A stretch of DNA of 64,000 bases, taken from Methanobrevibacter sp. (GTDB taxonomy: Archaea > Methanobacteriota > Methanobacteria > Methanobacteriales > Methanobacteriaceae). The DNA is taken from the NCBI GenBank assembly GCA_017434555.1, contig JAFRFB010000007.1, positions 1 through 64,000 of the forward strand, read 5' to 3'. The notes below the pieces were generated by a model that did not search any database, was not told where the DNA came from, and was given only the letters and a program-made list of their open reading frames with translations. This document shows, one piece after another, positions 29,395 to 38,915 of the stretch. Every line of letters begins with the position of its first letter. Positions within the stretch are counted from its first letter, which is position 1. A program made the translations under genes and the position numbers.

Positions 29395-29682
29395 ATGGAT
29401 AAACGTGACAAAACATTAATAATCATTGCGATTGTGATTTGCGTTGTAATCAGTTGTCTTTCTCCTTTTATTGCATCAGGAGACCCTGACGGATTAGAAA
29501 AATCTGCAGAAGATGCGGGCGTTAGTGAAGATAAAGCAATAGTAGTTATCCAACCGCCTTTCCCTGACTACACCTTTGAACCTCTTGAATCCCTTGGTGA
29601 AGTAAGTGTTCTCATTATAGGTGCTATACTGACACTTCTATGTGGATGGGGAATTGCAGAAATTGTAAAAAGAAGAAGTTAA
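29395..29682 (+). CDS. CbiN-like PDGLE-domain membrane protein
   Basis: A 95-aa protein with two membrane helices and the GDPDGLEKSAEDAG motif that defines PDGLE-type accessory subunits of NikM/CbiM transporters. It begins 1 bp after the cbiM stop, with GGAGGAG as ribosome site. It probably supports metal loading of the CbiM subunit. Confidence 0.85.
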   Translation: MDKRDKTLIIIAIVICVVISCLSPFIASGDPDGLEKSAEDAGVSEDKAIVVIQPPFPDYTFEPLESLGEVSVLIIGAILTLLCGWGIAEIVKRRS

Positions 29683-29760
29683 ATATTAACTTCTATCTTT
29701 TTATACTATTTTTTACATAATTATTAATACTTGAATAATAAAAATTCTTAGAGACATATT

Positions 29761-30591
29761 ATGGCTGATATTACAAAAGCTCTTAATTTAGATGAATTGG
29801 CTTCAAAAGATAGTCCCATACATAATTTAGATGGAAGAATAAAACTAATATCTGCAATTTTAATAATTGTTATTGCTGCTTTTTCAAATAACATTTTTAT
29901 ACCGATTGTTTTGGAAATCTTTTTGCTGATTGAAATTAAAATAGCTAAACTATCATATATTGACTCATTTAAAAGACTAGCATTACTACTTCCATTTGGA
30001 GGAGCAATAATTATTTTTCAACCTTTCATACATCCGGGAAATATTTTATGGTCGTACTCATGGATTACAATAACAGATACTGGATTAAACTGGGCGATAT
30101 TATTAGTTACCAGAATGATTGTTTCATTAACTTCAATTGTAATTTTATCCTCTACAAGTCCGATGCAGCAGATTGTTGCTTCATTTAGAAGATTGAAAAT
30201 GCCGAAAGATTTAGCAATGATTTTAAGTATTATGGTTAGATTCTTATTTGTATTTATTGATGAACTGGCAGCTATTAGAAAATCCCAAAAATCAAGAAAC
30301 TTCCATATACACTCCAAACTAACCCCATATAAATGGAGAGTAAGACAAGTTGGTTATTCTATAGCCATGATGTTTGTTAAATCATATGAACAAGGTGAAA
30401 GAGTTTATAAAAGTATGATTAGCCGGGGATTTTCAGACAAGTCAGATCTGTTTAATGAAAAGACATCCCTTGAAAAGTCTGACTACATATACATTTTTAC
30501 AATAATACTGTTGATTATCATTGCAGAGATTATTTTAATTAAATATTCAGGTCATTTAGGATACTTTGGAGAGAACTTATCTATAAATTAA
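29761..30591 (+). CDS. cbiQ: CbiQ/EcfT-type transmembrane subunit
   Basis: The 276-aa T component has about five helices. Two short Ala-Arg-type coupling motifs lie in the cytoplasmic part, seen here as AIRKSQKSRNFH and GERVYKSMISRGF. These couple the S component to the ATPase. It sits in the same orientation between the PDGLE gene and the ATPase gene. Confidence 0.88.
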   Translation: MADITKALNLDELASKDSPIHNLDGRIKLISAILIIVIAAFSNNIFIPIVLEIFLLIEIKIAKLSYIDSFKRLALLLPFGGAIIIFQPFIHPGNILWSYSWITITDTGLNWAILLVTRMIVSLTSIVILSSTSPMQQIVASFRRLKMPKDLAMILSIMVRFLFVFIDELAAIRKSQKSRNFHIHSKLTPYKWRVRQVGYSIAMMFVKSYEQGERVYKSMISRGFSDKSDLFNEKTSLEKSDYIYIFTIILLIIIAEIILIKYSGHLGYFGENLSIN

Positions 30592-30606
30592 TGAGGCGGA
30601 ATTGAA

Positions 30607-31446
30607 ATGAATGAAGTACATTTATCAATAAAAAACTTAAGCTACACATACCCTGACGGAACTCGTGCACTGAAAAATATTAATATGGAAATTTTAAAAG
30701 GCCAAAAGGTTGCAATAATGGGGCCGAATGGTGCTGGAAAATCAACATTGTTTTCTCATTTCAACGGATTAACGGAACCAACCTCAGGACATCTTGAAAT
30801 AGATGGAAAAAAGATGGAATATGATAAAAATACCCTTTTAGAAGTTAGACAAAAAGTTGGAATAGTATTTCAAGACCCGAATGACCAGTTATTTGCACCA
30901 ACAGTGAAAGAAGATGTTGCATTTGGTCCAATGAATTTAGGTTTAAGTTACGAAGAAGTGGAAAAACGTATGAACGAAGCGTTAACCCTAGTCGGAATGG
31001 AAAAATTTAAAGATAAGACACCGCATCATTTAAGTGGAGGCCAGCAAAAAAGAGTGGCTATTGCCGGAATAATAGCTATGAAACCTGAAATAATGATACT
31101 TGATGAACCGACAGCAGGTCTGGATCCGCAGGGAGTTGAAAAAGTATTGGATATTTTAAATAATTTAAATAAAGAAGGAATGAGCATTGTAATATCCTCT
31201 CACGATATAGAAATGGTAAATGGATTTGCCGAAAAAATATTTGTTTTAAATGAAGGAGAAATCCTTGCAAGCGGAGATAAAGATGAAATATTTTCCGATA
31301 AAGAATTATTAAAAAAAGCACATCTAAAAGCACCGATAACAACTGAAATTTTATATCAACTAAAAGAAAAAGGCTTTGACGTTGATACAACAAAAATAAA
31401 TGTAAATGAAGTTGTTGATGAAATAATTAAAATGAAAAAAAGTTAA
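30607..31446 (+). CDS. cbiO: CbiO-type ABC transporter ATPase
   Basis: A 279-aa ABC ATPase with Walker A (GPNGAGKSTLF), the Q loop in VFQDPNDQLFAPTV, the signature LSGGQQKR, Walker B (EIMILDEPTAGLDP) and the switch histidine in SSHDIEMV. The family and the operon position identify it as the energy unit of the CbiMQO transporter. The ribosome site is GAGGCGG. Confidence 0.92.
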   Translation: MNEVHLSIKNLSYTYPDGTRALKNINMEILKGQKVAIMGPNGAGKSTLFSHFNGLTEPTSGHLEIDGKKMEYDKNTLLEVRQKVGIVFQDPNDQLFAPTVKEDVAFGPMNLGLSYEEVEKRMNEALTLVGMEKFKDKTPHHLSGGQQKRVAIAGIIAMKPEIMILDEPTAGLDPQGVEKVLDILNNLNKEGMSIVISSHDIEMVNGFAEKIFVLNEGEILASGDKDEIFSDKELLKKAHLKAPITTEILYQLKEKGFDVDTTKINVNEVVDEIIKMKKS

Positions 31447-31643
31447 TTTGTTGATTTTCTATTTTTAAATCTTTCCTTAAGTTTGACTATAAACTCAAAT
31501 TCCTCTTCAAATTCGGGATGATTACCAAAACCACATTGCGGACAATGAACCTGATTACAGTTATCATGCTTTCCGCAACTTGAACATCCTCGGTTTTCCA
31601 ATTGAGTTTCATCAAATTCGAAACCACACATTCTGCATTTCAT
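31443..31643 (-). CDS. small zinc-ribbon protein of the feo locus
   Basis: A 66-aa protein with CRMCGFEFDE, CSSCGKHDNC and HCPQCGFG, enough Cys and His for one or two zinc or iron sites, and a basic tail. Similar small zinc ribbons are often found next to feoA/feoB. The ATG at 31643 is chosen because GGTG lies 6 bp before it; the ATG at 31655 would include the ribosome site. It follows feoA on the same strand and overlaps the convergent cbiO stop by 4 bp. Confidence 0.7.
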   Translation of the reverse strand: MKCRMCGFEFDETQLENRGCSSCGKHDNCNQVHCPQCGFGNHPEFEEEFEFIVKLKERFKNRKSTN

Positions 31644-31691
31644 AGAGAACACCATTAAAAAAAGTTAAAAAAATAAATGAAAAGATTGAAG

Positions 31692-31934
31692 TTATTCCAC
31701 TTCAATATTTTCAGCTTCTTCTTTACGAAGACAAACATCATATCCTTTAACACTCATTTCAATAGGATTACCTAAAGTAGCTACTTTTTTAACAGTTATT
31801 TTAGCTCCTTTAACAAAACCCATACCTAATAAGTGTCTTCTTAAATCAATATCCCCCGTTTTATGATATTTAACAAGAGTTACTGTTTCACCAGGTTTTG
31901 TGTCTTTTAAAGTTTTCATTTTTATCACATTCAA
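31692..31934 (-). CDS. feoA: ferrous iron transport protein FeoA
   Basis: An 80-aa SH3-like protein with the FeoA pattern: LKDTKPGETVTLVKY, RRHLLGMGFVKGAKITVKKVATLGNPIEMSVKGYDVCLRKEEA. FeoA regulates or stabilises the FeoB transporter. It has its own promoter with iron-box-like elements between it and the end of feoB. Confidence 0.92.
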   Translation of the reverse strand: MNVIKMKTLKDTKPGETVTLVKYHKTGDIDLRRHLLGMGFVKGAKITVKKVATLGNPIEMSVKGYDVCLRKEEAENIEVE

Positions 31935-31948
31935 TAATTAAAATAAAT

Positions 31949-32030
31949 TTTTAGGCATGCAAAATTTATTTTTAGGTATACTTAACTTTATGAAAAGTAT
32001 TATATAAATATTTAGTTTTGACTAAAAATT
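31949..32030 (-). promoter_or_regulatory. feoA promoter with two iron-box-like elements
   Basis: TTTAGGCATGCAAAA (31949-31963, one good arm) and TTTAGGTATACTTAA (31971-31985) lie between feoA and a TATA-like TTTATATAATAC on the minus strand (about 31998-32010). Both elements sit over or just after the expected start of transcription, a repressor position. Confidence 0.55.
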
Positions 32031-32078
32031 TAAAAAAAATGACAATTAGAAAAAAACTAATCATCATTAAAATTTTTC

Positions 32079-34097
32079 TTATCCATATCCCATTAATCCT
32101 CCAACTTGGAAAACTAAGAATGAAACAATATATGCAGTCACTAAAGTAATACCACACATAATTAATGGCCATTTATAACCATTTGTTTCCTGTTTGATTG
32201 CACCGATAGCTGCAAAACATGGAATGTATAATAATGTAAATACCATGAATGAGAATGAAGATAGCGGTGTGAATGTATCATGTATTAAGTTTGTAATTCC
32301 TTCTTCATCATCCTCTTCCATACCTGCTAATGTACCGAATGTTGCAACTACAACTTCTTTAGCAGCTAAACCTGCAATAATAGCTACAGCAGCTTGCCAT
32401 GTTCCAAATCCTAAAGGAGCGAAAATTGGAGCGATAAAACCACCAATCATACCTAAAACACTTTCTTGAGATCCATATTCAACACCCAATGGGAAGGTAC
32501 TTAAAATCCATAAAACAATGGAACAGGCAAGAATAATAGTACCTGCTTTTCTTAAGAATCCTTTTACTTTTTCCCAAGTGTGTAATAATACACCTTTTAC
32601 TGAAGGAACTTTATATGTTGGAAGTTCCATAACAAATGGAGCGGACATTCCTTTGAATAATGTTCTTTTAAGAATAGCTGCAACAATCAATGCAACAACA
32701 ATTCCAATTACATACATTAAGGTTACAATAAGACTTTGATACTGTGTGAAAAATGCTGCAACGAAAATCGCATAAATTGGTGCTCTAGCAGTACATGACA
32801 TGAACGGAACAAGCATCATAGCCAATAAACGGTCAGATTCATTTTCCATTGTTCTAGTTGCCATAATAGCCGGTACACCACAACCGAATCCTAAAATCAT
32901 AGGAATAAATGCTTTACCATGAAGACCCACTAATTTATGCATAACAATATCCAAGGTAAATGCTGCTCTTGCAAGATAACCACAGTCCTCTAAAATACTT
33001 AAGAATAAAAACATCAGTATAATAATAGGCAGGAATGTGAGAACACCACCTACTCCACCTATGATACCGTCACAGATGAATGAAGCTAAATATTCATTAG
33101 CAATAAATCCTGCTACAAATTCAGCCAACATTCCAAATCCTTCATCAATCATATCCTGGAAAGGAGCACCAATCGTATAAGTTAAATGAAACATTAAAAA
33201 TATTACTCCTAAGAAAATAAAAGGAGCTAAAAGCCTATTTGTAACAATCTTATCAATTTTATCAGTAGTGGTTTCTTTTTCTACAGCAGGTCTTTGAACT
33301 GCTTCTTTCATTAATCCACTGATAAATGCGTATCTTGCATTTGCAATTACTTCTTCTGCACCTTCATCAAAAATATCAATGAGGTGTTTACTTACTTTAT
33401 CAACTTCCATCATGATTTTTGAACTCATGCTGGATTGTTGTACTTTTTGAATAACAATACTGTCTTTTTCTAATAATTTTATTGCAGTCCATATGGATGG
33501 AACATCTAGTAAAGATTTATCCTGTTCTATGAGATTCTGGAGATCACTTAAGTGTTCCCTCAATTCATCACCATAAGATAATTTCGCACTTGAATCAATA
33601 GGATTTGCAGAGGCTTTTTCAACAGTAGTCAATAATTCTTCAAAACCCTCTTTGGTTTTTGCATTTACTTCAACTACTGGAAAACCTAATAATTCACTCA
33701 TTAATTTAATGTTAATGATATGATCTTTTTTCTTTGCAAAATCATTCATGTTAAGAGCCAATACAATATTAGCCCCCAATTCCATCATTTGAACTGTTAA
33801 GTACAAATTACGTTCTAGATTAGCTGCATCTACAACATTAATAATTACATCAGAATCATCATCCACAATGAAATCCCTTGATACGATTTCTTCCATAGAA
33901 TGAGCGCTTAATGCATAATTACCTGGCAAATCAACAACGTCATATTCATAATCGCCATGTTTAAAACTACCTTCTGCCCTTTCAACAGTTTTTCCAGGCC
34001 AGTTTCCAACATGTTGACGCATACCAGTTAATTGATTGAATACTGTAGTTTTACCCACATTTGGGTTACCAGCCAATCCTACAATTAATTCTTTCAT
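32079..34097 (-). CDS. feoB: ferrous iron transporter FeoB
   Basis: A 672-aa Fe(II) transporter. The N-terminal G domain has [19 protein letters not shown] (G1), DLPGNYAL (G3) and [10 protein letters not shown] (G4). Two membrane Gate-type repeats follow, marked by [31 protein letters not shown] and [15 protein letters not shown]. The C terminus ends in a hydrophobic region. GGGAG precedes the ATG, and the leader upstream contains a hairpin with a U-run. Confidence 0.95.
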   Translation of the reverse strand: MKELIVGLAGNPNVGKTTVFNQLTGMRQHVGNWPGKTVERAEGSFKHGDYEYDVVDLPGNYALSAHSMEEIVSRDFIVDDDSDVIINVVDAANLERNLYLTVQMMELGANIVLALNMNDFAKKKDHIINIKLMSELLGFPVVEVNAKTKEGFEELLTTVEKASANPIDSSAKLSYGDELREHLSDLQNLIEQDKSLLDVPSIWTAIKLLEKDSIVIQKVQQSSMSSKIMMEVDKVSKHLIDIFDEGAEEVIANARYAFISGLMKEAVQRPAVEKETTTDKIDKIVTNRLLAPFIFLGVIFLMFHLTYTIGAPFQDMIDEGFGMLAEFVAGFIANEYLASFICDGIIGGVGGVLTFLPIIILMFLFLSILEDCGYLARAAFTLDIVMHKLVGLHGKAFIPMILGFGCGVPAIMATRTMENESDRLLAMMLVPFMSCTARAPIYAIFVAAFFTQYQSLIVTLMYVIGIVVALIVAAILKRTLFKGMSAPFVMELPTYKVPSVKGVLLHTWEKVKGFLRKAGTIILACSIVLWILSTFPLGVEYGSQESVLGMIGGFIAPIFAPLGFGTWQAAVAIIAGLAAKEVVVATFGTLAGMEEDDEEGITNLIHDTFTPLSSFSFMVFTLLYIPCFAAIGAIKQETNGYKWPLIMCGITLVTAYIVSFLVFQVGGLMGYG

Positions 34098-34122
34098 TAA
34101 CCATTCTCCCTTAATTTATATT

Positions 34123-34157
34123 GAAAAAAAGATTATTAAGAAATTAAATCTTAATAA
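34123..34157 (-). promoter_or_regulatory. hairpin with U-run in the feoB leader
   Basis: On the minus strand TTATTAAG (34157-34150) and CTTAATAA (34140-34133) form a perfect 8-bp stem with a 9-nt loop, followed by TCTTTTTTTC. This looks like an intrinsic terminator placed about 26 nt before the feoB start codon. Confidence 0.4.
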
Positions 34158-34219
34158 CCCCCCTTTCTTATAAAAAAATCATTTTAGTTTAAGTTTCAAC
34201 TAACTTTTAAAATCCGAAA

Positions 34220-34383
34220 ATTAGGCTAACCTAAACATAGATAAAATTTTAATTTTTATTGTATTTAAATGTTTAGGCATACCAAATTATTATAAATTTT
34301 AGGTGCACCTAAAAAAATGAGAAGATTTATATACTATGAGAAACTACATTACAAATAGTGATAAAAAATTAGGTAAGCCTAAT
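34220..34383. promoter_or_regulatory. four iron-box-like palindromes between feoB and a Cys-rich peptide gene
   Basis: Boxes: ATTAGGCTAACCTAAA (34220-34235), TTTAGGCATACCAAA (34272-34286), TTTTAGGTGCACCTAAAA (34297-34314, perfect) and ATTAGGTAAGCCTAAT (34368-34383). A plus-strand TATA box (TTTATATACT, 34326-34335) lies between boxes 3 and 4, and a weaker minus-strand TATA-like element for feoB lies near 34260. They resemble DtxR/IdeR/MntR-family operators. Confidence 0.7.
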
Positions 34384-34441
34384 ATCTAATTTGATATTAC
34401 TAATGTGTTATTGGTTAAAACCATATACTACACTCCGATTG

Positions 34442-34531
34442 TTATTAAATTAGTTTATCTCTCTTTTCTAATTTAATAAAAAGCATATAACTACTCTCAA
34501 GAAATTAAATATGATCATCATATTTAATTTC
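34442..34531 (+). other. structured leader: two perfect inverted repeats
   Basis: TTATTAAATTAG (34442-34453) pairs perfectly with 34468-34479 across a 14-nt loop. Further on, a 31-bp palindrome spans 34501-34531 with 15-bp arms (GAAATTAAATATGAT and its complement) around a single C. Both lie in the putative leader of the Cys-rich peptide gene. The region from 34098 to 34570 has no other gene. Confidence 0.6.
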
Positions 34532-34570
34532 ACCTATTTATAGTGATTTAAATATGAACAGATGATAAAA

Positions 34571-34675
34571 ATGGCAAACAGAAAAAAATGCTGTGAAGCA
34601 GATAAGGAAACAAATACTGTAAAAAGAATTTTTAAAAAAATTTGGACATTTTTCTTTGGATGCAACTGTCACTGA
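34571..34675 (+). CDS. 34-aa Cys-rich peptide beside the iron boxes
   Basis: The ORF encodes 34 residues starting MANRKKCCEADK and ending WTFFFGCNCH. Cysteines at 7, 8, 31 and 33 plus the final His could bind a metal ion, and the middle is a basic amphipathic helix. An AGATGAT stretch before the ATG resembles the GGTGAT ribosome site of this genome. It is divergent from feoB and shares its box-rich region. It may be a small Fe(II)-handling or Feo-accessory peptide; no family is recognised. Confidence 0.5.
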   Translation: MANRKKCCEADKETNTVKRIFKKIWTFFFGCNCH

Positions 34676-34792
34676 TATTCTCAATTATTCATCCAATTTT
34701 CTAATTTTAAATTAACTGCTTATTTTACTACATTAATTTATATAATAATAAAATAAAATACATTATTAATTAAAGATATGTAGGTAGCTAGT

Positions 34793-35512
34793 ATGAATAG
34801 GCGAAAAAAAATAATTATTGCAATAATAATTGTTATCCTCATAGGATTGATTACGATTATTGCAGGTGTTCTTTTTATTAATACTGGAGGAGATTTAGCT
34901 TCAGGAAATGGAAATATTTTAGTTTGTGCAATAGATGAAAGTGAACCAAGGCCTGGAATGGGCGCCTGTGATATGGCATTCATTGTAAGACTGCAAAATG
35001 GAGAGATAAAAAATTATACTGCAATTTATCCTCATGGAATGACACACCCGAATGCATCTGAACCGGCAGAAGCCCAAGCTCAAGGAGCAGGATCAAAATT
35101 ATTGCTCCACGATTCATTCTGGAGTAGTGATAATGAAAAATCAATGCAACTTGCAAAAGAAATCGTTGAATATCAAACCAATGTTCCAATTGATGCTGTT
35201 GTTGCAATAAACAGTAAAGGACTGGATGGAATACTAGATGCCGCATCCCCATTAAACATTAATGGAACTAAAGTAAATGCGAGCGGTATTGACATCATTC
35301 GTGAAGAACAAGCAAGCGGCGGAGAATCAAGAGGAGATGCTGTGCTGGATATTGTACGTGCAGCTGCAGAATCAGCCACCAACCCTGATAAAAAAACAGC
35401 AATGATTAATGTCGCATTGGATCAATACTCCAAAGGAAACATTGTGATGACTCCACAAGGTTCTTTTGTTGGACTGCTTGCAACAAAAGGTATTGAAAAT
35501 ATACTTCATTGA
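34793..35512 (+). CDS. membrane-anchored DUF4012-like protein
   Basis: A 239-aa protein with an N-terminal membrane helix (KKIIIAIIIVILIGLITIIAGVLFI). The outer domain contains NILVCAIDESEPRPGMGACDMAFIVRLQNGEIKNY, similar to the core of DUF4012, a family related to the LytR-CpsA-Psr wall-polymer ligase theme. Later AVVAINSKGLDGILDAASPLNI fits the same fold. A TATA-like TTTATATAATAA lies at about 34737-34748. A role in cell-envelope polymers is an inference. Confidence 0.65.
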   Translation: MNRRKKIIIAIIIVILIGLITIIAGVLFINTGGDLASGNGNILVCAIDESEPRPGMGACDMAFIVRLQNGEIKNYTAIYPHGMTHPNASEPAEAQAQGAGSKLLLHDSFWSSDNEKSMQLAKEIVEYQTNVPIDAVVAINSKGLDGILDAASPLNINGTKVNASGIDIIREEQASGGESRGDAVLDIVRAAAESATNPDKKTAMINVALDQYSKGNIVMTPQGSFVGLLATKGIENILH

Positions 35513-35544
35513 AAAAAATCCTAATTTAATAGATTTTTAATCTA

Positions 35545-36429
35545 TTAAATATTAGGTTCTAATTTTTTAACAAACAATCCCATAACCACCACAATCATAG
35601 GGAATAGGCCCGCATACATTATCATTATCAAATTTGAAGGAACAATGTCTCCCATAACTGTAGAAGCTGCCATCAGCATTATCAACAATATAACTGGAGC
35701 CAAAATAGCTACAAATGTGTAAATTAATATAAATGCATTTAATCTTTGAGAATAATCTTTAAGCTTCACATGCATGTCAAAGGAAATGTCATCAGCAATA
35801 ATCTCCAAACTATTGGCCAAATTACCACCGACACGCAGTGTTCCAATAATTTGCTGAACCGCCCTTGAAAGTCCATCGGAATTAATGCGATTAGACATTT
35901 CAAGAAGGGCATTTTCAGTTGATCTCCCATATCTGACCTGTTCCAAAACCCTTGTTAATTCACGAGAAAAAGATCCGTAATTGGCATTAGCTACCGTAAT
36001 TAATGTATCATGCAGTCCCTTTCCGGATTTCAGTTCAATACCCATATGACGTAAAGCATAAGGTAATTCCTGGTTTAAATCATTATACTCTCTTTTTTGT
36101 TTAATTTGAGGAAAAAACTTAATAAAAATATAAAGCATTGCCATTAAAACAAAAAACATTAAAGCTATTTCCAAACCGGTAAAGATAAATAAAGCTAGAG
36201 CAATTAAAATCAAGATTGCTAAAACCTTTTTTGATAGAATATTATTGAGAAAAATACTTCTGAAATCCTCAAAAGTATTTTCCTCCTTCAGATTCTGAAT
36301 CTGTGAAATATCAAATGCAGTAGCATTACTTTCTTTATTAGATTTAAATGAAGGAATTTTGAAGTGAATTATAAAATCATAAATGATTAGAACTGCATTT
36401 CCCACATTAATAAATAGTTTATCAAACAT
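35545..36429 (-). CDS. type II/IV secretion membrane protein, TadC/GspF-like
   Basis: A 294-aa protein with several helices. The conserved T2SSF domain lies in the middle (ELPYALRHMGIELKSGKGLHDTL...RVLEQVRYGRSTENALLEMSNR...LRVGGNLANSLEII). It forms the membrane platform of archaeal pili or related machines. It starts 4 bp after the stop of the ATPase gene. No pilin gene is seen nearby. Confidence 0.85.
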   Translation of the reverse strand: MFDKLFINVGNAVLIIYDFIIHFKIPSFKSNKESNATAFDISQIQNLKEENTFEDFRSIFLNNILSKKVLAILILIALALFIFTGLEIALMFFVLMAMLYIFIKFFPQIKQKREYNDLNQELPYALRHMGIELKSGKGLHDTLITVANANYGSFSRELTRVLEQVRYGRSTENALLEMSNRINSDGLSRAVQQIIGTLRVGGNLANSLEIIADDISFDMHVKLKDYSQRLNAFILIYTFVAILAPVILLIMLMAASTVMGDIVPSNLIMIMYAGLFPMIVVVMGLFVKKLEPNI

Positions 36430-36433
36430 TGGA

Positions 36434-37867
36434 TTACACCTTATTTATAATCTGATTCAGGATATTTTGAGGATTTTTATAATATAATTCCAGAACCGCC
36501 TGAACGCCTTCAACAGAACGGATGTCGTGATTAATCATATGCTCCAAAACAAGTTGTCTGTTACCAATTTCCTTATATAAATCATTTAAGGTTCTCCCAC
36601 TTAACTTAGCAATCTCTGTTAATGTTTTTGAAGCGACACTGACATTTTCTATTTTATCTGTTTCCGGATTCCATTCAAATATCTTATTTAACTGAACTGT
36701 GCCTTCTTCTATACCTGCAATTTCTGCAACTTCACTTATTCTTCTGTATGAGACACCATCTGGTCTGTATATCCTGTTTTGCATGATAATAAAATCAATT
36801 GCAGTAATCATAATTTCCGGAACAGACATAGGTTCATTGGTAAGACGGGTAATTGTTTCTCGTGCATCATTAGAGTGGAGTGTTCCAAATCCAGAATGCC
36901 CAGTATTTAATGCCGTGAATAAAGTTATTGCCTCATTTGCACGGACCTCACCGACGATTATTCTATCAGGCCTTTGCCTTAAGGAATTTTTCACCAAATC
37001 GTTCATTGTTAACTCCCCACGATTTTCAGTATTTGAAGGTCTTGTTTCCATACGTATAACGTGTTCATGAGGAATTTGAAGTTCCAAAGTATCCTCTATA
37101 GTAATGATTCTTTCCTTTGGGTTGATTAAAGAAGTCAAAGCATTCAGTGTTGTTGTTTTACCTGAACTGGTACCTCCGGAGATTATTGCATTTGCGGATT
37201 TTACACCTAAACCATCAAAGCACAGCCAGAAAAATGCTGCAAGTTCAATGGAAATTGTGTTGAATTTAATCAAATCAATGATAGTTAAAGGATCTTTTTT
37301 GAATTTACGTATGGTTAATGAAGGTCCGTCTGCAGATACAGGAGGAATCGTAGCATTAATTCTTGAACCGTCCATCAGTCTTCCATCAAGAATTGGTGAC
37401 TCCTGGTCTATCCTTCTGTTAATCTGTCTTGCCATTACATCAATCAGGTCAGTCAATTCCTCCTCATCCTTAAAAACTATATTGGTTTTCATCATACCAT
37501 ATTTCCTGTGATATACAAAAACGGGCTTATTAATGCCTATGACCATAATCTCTTCCAAATCATCATCGTGAATTAACGGGTCAATCTGGCCATACCCCAC
37601 TATATCCTGAAGCAGTTTTTGAGCTAGGGAATCTATGTATTCCTTTGACACACTACCTGATTCAAAAGACAGTCTTGAAAGCAGAAAATTTTTGATATCA
37701 TTGAATAATTTATTCTCATTTAACTGAAAGTTCTCCCCAGTAGAAATTGCTAAATCCACAAGGTTTTCTCTAATTTCAGATAATAATACTTCTTCTTGAG
37801 GAGTGTATTTCTGTTTAAATACTTCATATGTTTGTATTAGGTTATTAGTGTTTTTTACTTGGTTCAT
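36434..37867 (-). CDS. type II/IV secretion ATPase, TadA/CpaF family
   Basis: A 477-aa ATPase with Walker A ([14 protein letters not shown]), the Asp box ([15 protein letters not shown]), Walker B-like [19 protein letters not shown] and the His box ([21 protein letters not shown]). It powers pilus or secretion assembly with the downstream TadC-like protein. The archaeal family has this N-terminal helical extension. Confidence 0.9.
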   Translation of the reverse strand: MNQVKNTNNLIQTYEVFKQKYTPQEEVLLSEIRENLVDLAISTGENFQLNENKLFNDIKNFLLSRLSFESGSVSKEYIDSLAQKLLQDIVGYGQIDPLIHDDDLEEIMVIGINKPVFVYHRKYGMMKTNIVFKDEEELTDLIDVMARQINRRIDQESPILDGRLMDGSRINATIPPVSADGPSLTIRKFKKDPLTIIDLIKFNTISIELAAFFWLCFDGLGVKSANAIISGGTSSGKTTTLNALTSLINPKERIITIEDTLELQIPHEHVIRMETRPSNTENRGELTMNDLVKNSLRQRPDRIIVGEVRANEAITLFTALNTGHSGFGTLHSNDARETITRLTNEPMSVPEIMITAIDFIIMQNRIYRPDGVSYRRISEVAEIAGIEEGTVQLNKIFEWNPETDKIENVSVASKTLTEIAKLSGRTLNDLYKEIGNRQLVLEHMINHDIRSVEGVQAVLELYYKNPQNILNQIINKV

Positions 37868-37976
37868 TTAATCACCGTTTTTTGAAATTTTTTGTAAAAA
37901 TAGTATTTGTAATACTTATTAATAAATTTTTATTACGAGTGAAATTATAATTATAAAGTAAAATCAATATTAAAAT

Positions 37977-38915
37977 ATGATGGGAAAATGTAGTTGTGGC
38001 AATAACTGTTATACAAGCTTTGAAAATTTAAGCCAAAAAATTGAAAAATTGCATGAATGCGAAAAATGTGAAGACATACAGATTAAAAAATTCAGTCCCT
38101 TAAAAGACGTAGTTGACTTTAATGAATTGAACTCAGAATATAAAAAATGTGAATGTGGTAAACGACCATTAGACATTGTAATGAGCCATATTTTAAAAAT
38201 AATGATAGAAGAAGAAATTGTTGGTGAGAAAGCTTCCCTCAGGCGAAACAGTCCTGTACCATTAAGTGAGTTTTATTACAGCAGTCTTAATCCCCAATTC
38301 ATTAATGAAAAGACATTAATATTACTGCATCCGGATTTCACTTCCCAAGTGAGTGAAAGATTGCTTAAAGAGGTACCTGAAGTAAAAGGAGTGATGAAAG
38401 GAAGTCCAAGGGAAACTGTTGGACAGCTTAACAGAGCTAGTGGAATAAAACATTTCGAACTTCTGGGCGGATGTGACATGCAAACAAACGTTATGAGAAC
38501 ATTACTTGGTGAAAAAATAATAATTAACAAACATCAAAGCAGACACCACATAGAAGTTGCCCCTACAACCGAATCAAAGCTCGTCAAACTCCACAACTAT
38601 CTGAAAAATAATGAAATTAAACAGGGTATAGCAATTGATGCAATGTGTGGCAGTGGTGCAATAGGAACCTACCTGTTAAAATATGGATTTGAAAAGGTAA
38701 TATTTAATGACATTTATCCGGAAGCCATTGAGAATTTAAAAGAAACGCTTGAAGTTAACGGCATAATTGAAGGTTATGAAATTCATAATGAGGCTTTTGA
38801 AGATTTAAAATGTGATAAAGTAGATTTATGTGTAATTGATCCTTTTCCGGGCGATGATGCTGAAGAAATTATAAAAAAAGCAGAAGAAATATCAGATAAT
38901 GTGTTAATTATCTAG
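37977..38915 (+). CDS. SAM-dependent methyltransferase with N-terminal Cys-rich domain
   Basis: The C-terminal third is a class I methyltransferase: motif I AIDAMCGSGAIGTYLL, the acidic loop VIFNDIYPEAIENL and motif IV VIDPFPGDDAEEI. The first 65 residues contain CSCGNNC, CEKCED and CECGKR, probably a zinc site. The DPFPG motif is related to the DPPY/DPF motif of nucleic acid methyltransferases, so an RNA substrate is likely but unproven. The stop overlaps the convergent permease gene by 4 bp. Confidence 0.75.
   Translation: MMGKCSCGNNCYTSFENLSQKIEKLHECEKCEDIQIKKFSPLKDVVDFNELNSEYKKCECGKRPLDIVMSHILKIMIEEEIVGEKASLRRNSPVPLSEFYYSSLNPQFINEKTLILLHPDFTSQVSERLLKEVPEVKGVMKGSPRETVGQLNRASGIKHFELLGGCDMQTNVMRTLLGEKIIINKHQSRHHIEVAPTTESKLVKLHNYLKNNEIKQGIAIDAMCGSGAIGTYLLKYGFEKVIFNDIYPEAIENLKETLEVNGIIEGYEIHNEAFEDLKCDKVDLCVIDPFPGDDAEEIIKKAEEISDNVLII

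Noticed and set aside
37905-37925. GTATTTGTAATAC before the pilus ATPase gene as a further metal-regulator site
   Set aside because: It is a single copy, without the clustered ~32/10/32 spacing of the hmd and cbiM arrays. In such AT-rich DNA one copy is expected by chance.
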